Source: Pseudomonadota bacterium (GTDB taxonomy: Bacteria; Pseudomonadota; Gammaproteobacteria; Burkholderiales; Burkholderiaceae_F). From it: DNA of 8,811 nucleotides. The DNA is taken from positions 1 through 8,811 of the forward strand of contig JAKANT010000040.1 of NCBI GenBank assembly GCA_021823635.1, in the 5' to 3' direction. Positions 5,383-8,811 of this stretch are shown here, piece after piece. The translations under genes and the position numbers were made by a program. Every line of letters starts with the position of its first letter. Positions within the stretch are counted from its first letter, which is position 1. Under the pieces are notes generated by a model. It was not told the origin of the DNA. It searched no databases and was given only the letters and a program-made list of their open reading frames with translations.

Positions 5383-5715
5383 TCACTCGCGCAGCTTGCG
5401 CAACGCTTTTTCTTCGATACCGGAGGTGCCGGCGCGGCGCTGCAATTCGGCGAGTACGTGCTCGGGACGCAGGCCATAGCGCGCCAGCATGACCAGGCAA
5501 TGAAACCACAGGTCCGCGCACTCGGCGACGATGCGATCGGTGGCGCCGTCCTTGGCCGCCATCACGGTTTCGGTCGCTTCCTCGCCGATCTTTTTCAGCA
5601 CCGCGTCGGGCGAGGCCGCCAGCAGGCGGGCCACGTAGGACGTGGCCGCATCGCCACCCCGGCGCGATTCGATCACGTCGGCCAGCCGCGCCAGCGTCCT
5701 GTCGTCGTCGGTCAT
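5383..5715 (-). CDS. hisE: Phosphoribosyl-ATP pyrophosphatase
   Basis: A 110-residue enzyme of the MazG-like all-alpha fold that converts phosphoribosyl-ATP to phosphoribosyl-AMP and pyrophosphate, the second step of histidine synthesis. Key parts are L-A-D-V-I-E-S-R (11-18), K-K-I-G-E-E-A-T-E-T-V-M-A-A-K-D (41-56) with the metal-binding Glu cluster, and the E-C-A-D-L-W-F-H-C-L-V-M-L segment (65-77). The C-terminus carries the S-G-I-E-E-K motif common in stand-alone HisE. The ATG overlaps the hisI stop as ATGA (5712-5715), so translation is probably coupled. HisI and HisE are separate genes here, unlike the fused HisIE of enteric bacteria. Confidence 0.97.
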   Translation of the reverse strand: MTDDDRTLARLADVIESRRGGDAATSYVARLLAASPDAVLKKIGEEATETVMAAKDGATDRIVAECADLWFHCLVMLARYGLRPEHVLAELQRRAGTSGIEEKALRKLRE

Positions 5716-6091
5716 TTGCGATAGATCAGCTCGGGATCCTTGAGCACCGGGTCGACCGTCTGCCAGGCGTCGCCCTGCAGGCGTCGGTAAAAACAGCTGG
5801 CGCGGCCGGTGTGGCAGGCGATCCCGCCCGCCTGCTCGACAGCGTACAGCACGACGTCGCCGTCGCAATCCAACCGGATCTCGGACACGCGCTGGCGCAG
5901 GCCCGATTCCTCGCCCTTGCGCCAAAGCCGGCCGCGCGAGCGCGACCAGTACACGGCCTGGCCGGTGTTCGCGGTCTCCGCCAGCGCATCGCGATTGGCC
6001 CATGCCACCATCAGCACGCGCCCGCTCGCCGCGTCCTGTGCGATCACCGGCACCAGTCCGCGCTCGTCGAACGCGATGTCGTCGAGCCAGC

Positions 6092-6095
<4 letters not shown>
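5712..6095 (-). CDS. hisI: Phosphoribosyl-AMP cyclohydrolase
   Basis: A 127-residue zinc enzyme that opens the adenine ring of phosphoribosyl-AMP, the third step of histidine synthesis. It acts after HisE although its gene comes first. The metal sites are visible: D76-C77-D78-x-D80 in R-L-D-C-D-G-D, and C94-H95-T-G-R-A-S-C101. By comparison with characterised archaeal HisI, the three cysteines bind Zn across the dimer and the aspartates bind Mg. Other family markers are V-L-M-V-A-W-A-N (27-34), V-Y-W-S-R-S-R (48-54) and L-W-R-K-G-E-E-S-G (57-65). The open frame continues upstream through hisF, but the ATG at 6095, overlapping the hisF stop as ATGA, gives the normal N-terminus M-S-W-L-D. Confidence 0.97.
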
Positions 6096-6868
<773 letters not shown>

Positions 6869-6892
6869 CGAACGAACCCCGATTGAGTTCCA

Positions 6893-6898
6893 AGCATA
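6893..6898 (-). promoter_or_regulatory. Weak candidate hisF promoter -10 (TATGCT)
   Basis: On the minus strand TATGCT lies about 25 nt before the hisF ATG, inside the 38-bp gap between hisF and the divergent beta-helix gene. It matches TATAAT in four of six positions. TTGCGC (6914-6919) lies 15 nt upstream and is a poor -35. A promoter would be useful here because hisF is separated from hisA, but the sequence evidence is weak. Confidence 0.2.
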
Positions 6899-6906
6899 GC
6901 CCCCTC

Positions 6907-8358
6907 ATGGCGCGCGCAACGACCGCGATCGGCCCCGGCACGCGGCGCCGGCGCAGCCTCGGTCTGTGCCTGATCGCGCTGGCGGGCGTGATCGCCTGCG
7001 TGCTGGCGGTCGAGGCGATCGACCGCATCGGCGTGGCACCGCGTCTGCTCGGCCCCTACCTGGAGCGGCGCGCCAGCGGCCACGCGCCCTGGATCGAAAC
7101 CTTCGGCCGCTGGGCGCACGCTCAGTTGGTGCGGCTCGACCGCGGCGAAGTGTTGCCCAATGCCCGACTGCCTTCCTGGGCGGGGGCCCACGTCGCCGCC
7201 GCCGCGCCGGCGAGCGGTCGATTCGTGGGGGTGAGCACGGCGCAGGAACTGCAGGGGGCGCTGGCCGCGGCGGCGCCGGGCGATGCGATCACGCTCGCGC
7301 CAGGCACGTACCGATTCACCGGTCTGGCGCTCGAAGCCGCGCGCGCCGGCACCGAAGCGGCGCCGATCGTGGTGCGCGCCGACGTCCTCGGAACGGTGAC
7401 GCTGGAATTCGAACTGGTCGAGGGCTTTCGGGTCACGGCGCCGCACTGGCGCTTCGAGAACCTGAGCATTCGCGGCGCTTGCGCGAGCCACGACGTGTGC
7501 GAACACGCCTTTCACGTGGTCGGCGGCGCGCGCCACGTCGTGATCCGCAACAACGAGCTGCGCGACTTCAACGCCCACATCAAGATCAACGGCGCCGGCG
7601 GCCGCTTTCCCGACCACGGCCGCATCGAGAACAACACCCTGTTCAACACCGCGCCGCGTGCCACCCGCGTCCCGGTGACGCCGATCGATCTGGTCGCCGC
7701 AAGCCACTGGCACATCGAGGGCAATCTGATCGCGGACTTCGTGCGCGCCGGCGAAGCCACCAGTTACGGCGCCTTCGCCAAGGGCGGCGGCAGCGGCAAC
7801 CGCTTCGTGCGCAACGTCGTGCTGTGCGAGTGGCGTCTGCGCGGCGCCCCGGGCAGCCGCGTCGGGTTGTCGTTCGGCGGCGGCGGCAGTGATGCCAAGG
7901 GTTGCCGCGACGGGCGCTGCATCACCGAGCACGAGGACGGGCTGATGGCGGCGAACCTGATCGCCTCCTGTTCCGACGAGGGGATCTACATCAAGCGCGC
8001 GCCGCGCACACGCGTGCTGCACAACACGGTGCTGGATACCGCCGGCGTCTACGTGCGCCATGCCGAGAGCTCGGCGCGCGTGGCCGGCAATCTGGTGGAC
8101 GGACCGATCCGTGCGCGCGAAGGTGCGATCCTGGAGGCGCACGACAACTTCGCGACCGCGCTGCTCTGGCTGTACCTGGGCCGTCACCCGGTGCGCGATC
8201 TGTTCGTCGATGCCGTCGCACTGGATCTGCGCTTCCGCACGCCACCGGAGCGCACCGAGCCTGGGACGGAGGCCGCGGACCTTTGCGGTGCGGCGCGTCC
8301 GCGGTCGGCCGCGCTCGGCGCGTTCGAGGACTTCGCCGCCTGCACGCGGCGGCCATGA
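6907..8358 (+). CDS. Membrane-anchored right-handed beta-helix protein, polysaccharide-lyase-like
   Basis: A 483-residue protein. A basic N-terminus (T-R-R-R-R-S) and one hydrophobic helix (about 17-36) suggest an inner-membrane anchor with the rest in the periplasm. An unrecognised region follows (40-105), then the opening of a chondroitinase-B/pectate-lyase-type beta-helix: V-S-T-A-Q-E-L-Q-G-A-L-A-A-A-A-P-G-D and I-T-L-A-P-G-T-Y (109-135). Repeated coils with asparagine turns follow (I-R-N-N-E-L, I-E-N-N-T-L, I-E-G-N-L-I, V-R-N-V-V, L-H-N-T-V-L, V-A-G-N-L-V; about 175-400). The C-terminus ends D-L-C-G-A-A-R-P-R-S-A-A-L-G-A-F-E, a common end of such proteins. Eight cysteines lie outside the membrane helix, compatible with disulfides. 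Substrate and catalysis are unknown. No ribosome site decides the start; ATG 6907 is preferred, and TTG 6883 would add eight residues. The gene runs antiparallel inside the his cluster. Confidence 0.85.
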   Translation: MARATTAIGPGTRRRRSLGLCLIALAGVIACVLAVEAIDRIGVAPRLLGPYLERRASGHAPWIETFGRWAHAQLVRLDRGEVLPNARLPSWAGAHVAAAAPASGRFVGVSTAQELQGALAAAAPGDAITLAPGTYRFTGLALEAARAGTEAAPIVVRADVLGTVTLEFELVEGFRVTAPHWRFENLSIRGACASHDVCEHAFHVVGGARHVVIRNNELRDFNAHIKINGAGGRFPDHGRIENNTLFNTAPRATRVPVTPIDLVAASHWHIEGNLIADFVRAGEATSYGAFAKGGGSGNRFVRNVVLCEWRLRGAPGSRVGLSFGGGGSDAKGCRDGRCITEHEDGLMAANLIASCSDEGIYIKRAPRTRVLHNTVLDTAGVYVRHAESSARVAGNLVDGPIRAREGAILEAHDNFATALLWLYLGRHPVRDLFVDAVALDLRFRTPPERTEPGTEAADLCGAARPRSAALGAFEDFAACTRRP

Positions 8359-8361
8359 AGC

Positions 8362-8811
8362 TCAGCCGGCGGCGAGTTCGTCGGCGCGCGCCTGCGCCGC
8401 CTTGAAGTCGAGCGTGCCCTCGTACAGCGCGCGGCCGAGCACCACCGCTTCGATGCCTTCGTCCTCGACCGCGCACAGCCGCTCGATATCGGCGACGCTC
8501 GCCACGCCGCCGCTGGCGATGACCGGAATGCGAACCGCGCGCGCCAGCTGCACCGTCGCTTCGATGTTCACGCCGGTGAGCATGCCGTCTCGGCCGATGT
8601 CGGTGTACAGGATCGCATCGACTCCGTACTCCTCGAACTTCTTCGCCAAGTCGATCACGTCGTGGCCGGTCAGCTTGCTCCAGCCGTCGGTGGCGACCTT
8701 GCCGCCCTTGGCGTCGAGCGCGACGATCACGTGGCCGCCGAAGGCGCTGCACGCGTCCTGAAGGAAGCCGGGGTTTTTGACCGCCGCGGTGCCGATCACG
8801 ACGTAGCTGAC
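8362..8811 (-). CDS. hisA: ProFAR isomerase HisA, C-terminal part (cut by window edge)
   Basis: The last 149 residues of the TIM-barrel enzyme that isomerises ProFAR to PRFAR, the substrate of HisF/HisH. The visible part begins in V-S-Y-V-V-I-G-T-A-A-V-K-N-P (strand 4 region) and contains V-I-V-A-L-D-A-K-G-G-K-V-A-T-D-G-W, whose Asp is the second catalytic aspartate. L-Y-T-D-I-G-R-D-G-M-L-T-G-V-N carries the conserved Thr, and I-P-V-I-A-S-G-G-V-A-S and V-V-L-G-R-A-L-Y-E-G form the phosphate loops. This distinguishes it from HisF, which has M-D-R-D-G-T instead. The N-terminal 40 percent, including the first catalytic Asp, is beyond the right edge. Its stop codon is 3 bp from the stop codon of the convergent beta-helix gene. 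Confidence 0.97.
   Translation of the reverse strand, partial: VSYVVIGTAAVKNPGFLQDACSAFGGHVIVALDAKGGKVATDGWSKLTGHDVIDLAKKFEEYGVDAILYTDIGRDGMLTGVNIEATVQLARAVRIPVIASGGVASVADIERLCAVEDEGIEAVVLGRALYEGTLDFKAAQARADELAAG

Overview
The window is a GC-rich stretch of bacterial chromosome, most likely from a betaproteobacterium. Three things support this. HisI and HisE are separate proteins rather than a HisIE fusion. The gene chain hisA..hisF-hisI-hisE-hinT-tatA-tatB-tatC next to htrA and the cytochrome bc1 genes petA-petB is the arrangement I know from Burkholderia/Ralstonia-type genomes. The protein sequences fit that group. The assignment comes from recalled synteny and motifs, not from a database search. 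I saw no tRNA, rRNA, CRISPR array, insertion sequence or attachment site.

Left part (1-2698). On the minus strand, petA (Rieske iron-sulfur protein) is followed by the first 58 codons of petB (cytochrome b), which runs off the left edge. A 241-bp divergent intergenic region separates petA from mscL (mechanosensitive channel) on the plus strand. It is followed by an HtrA/DegS-type membrane-anchored serine protease with one PDZ domain. petA, mscL and htrA are each preceded by the same octamer TANAATCG in the correct orientation, probably a shared form of -10 element.

Middle part (2710-6868). This is a long minus-strand block read from right to left: hisF, hisI, hisE (the last steps of the histidine-pathway TIM-barrel/PRA section), hinT, tatA, tatB, tatC, and a secreted Sel1-repeat protein that meets htrA tail-to-tail. 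hisF-hisI, hisI-hisE and tatB-tatC overlap by ATGA, which suggests translational coupling. GC-rich hairpins followed by T-runs lie between hinT and tatA and between tatA and tatB. They could divide this block into separately dosed units.

Right part (6907-8811). The 3' half of hisA enters from the right edge on the minus strand. Between hisA and hisF, which are normally adjacent, sits a 483-codon gene on the opposite strand. It encodes a membrane-anchored, right-handed beta-helix protein that looks like a polysaccharide lyase or other carbohydrate-binding/active protein. It ends 3 bp from the hisA stop and starts 38 bp from the hisF start, so any hisA-to-hisF read-through transcript would be antisense to the whole gene. 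This is the most unusual feature of the window.

The genes are otherwise core metabolism and envelope functions with one visible functional link: the Rieske protein carries an N-terminal RR-plus-hydrophobic segment of the kind exported by the Tat translocase encoded about 2.5 kb away. I found no convincing multi-gene new system. The candidates for novelty are the antiparallel beta-helix gene and the regulatory signals around petA and the tat genes.
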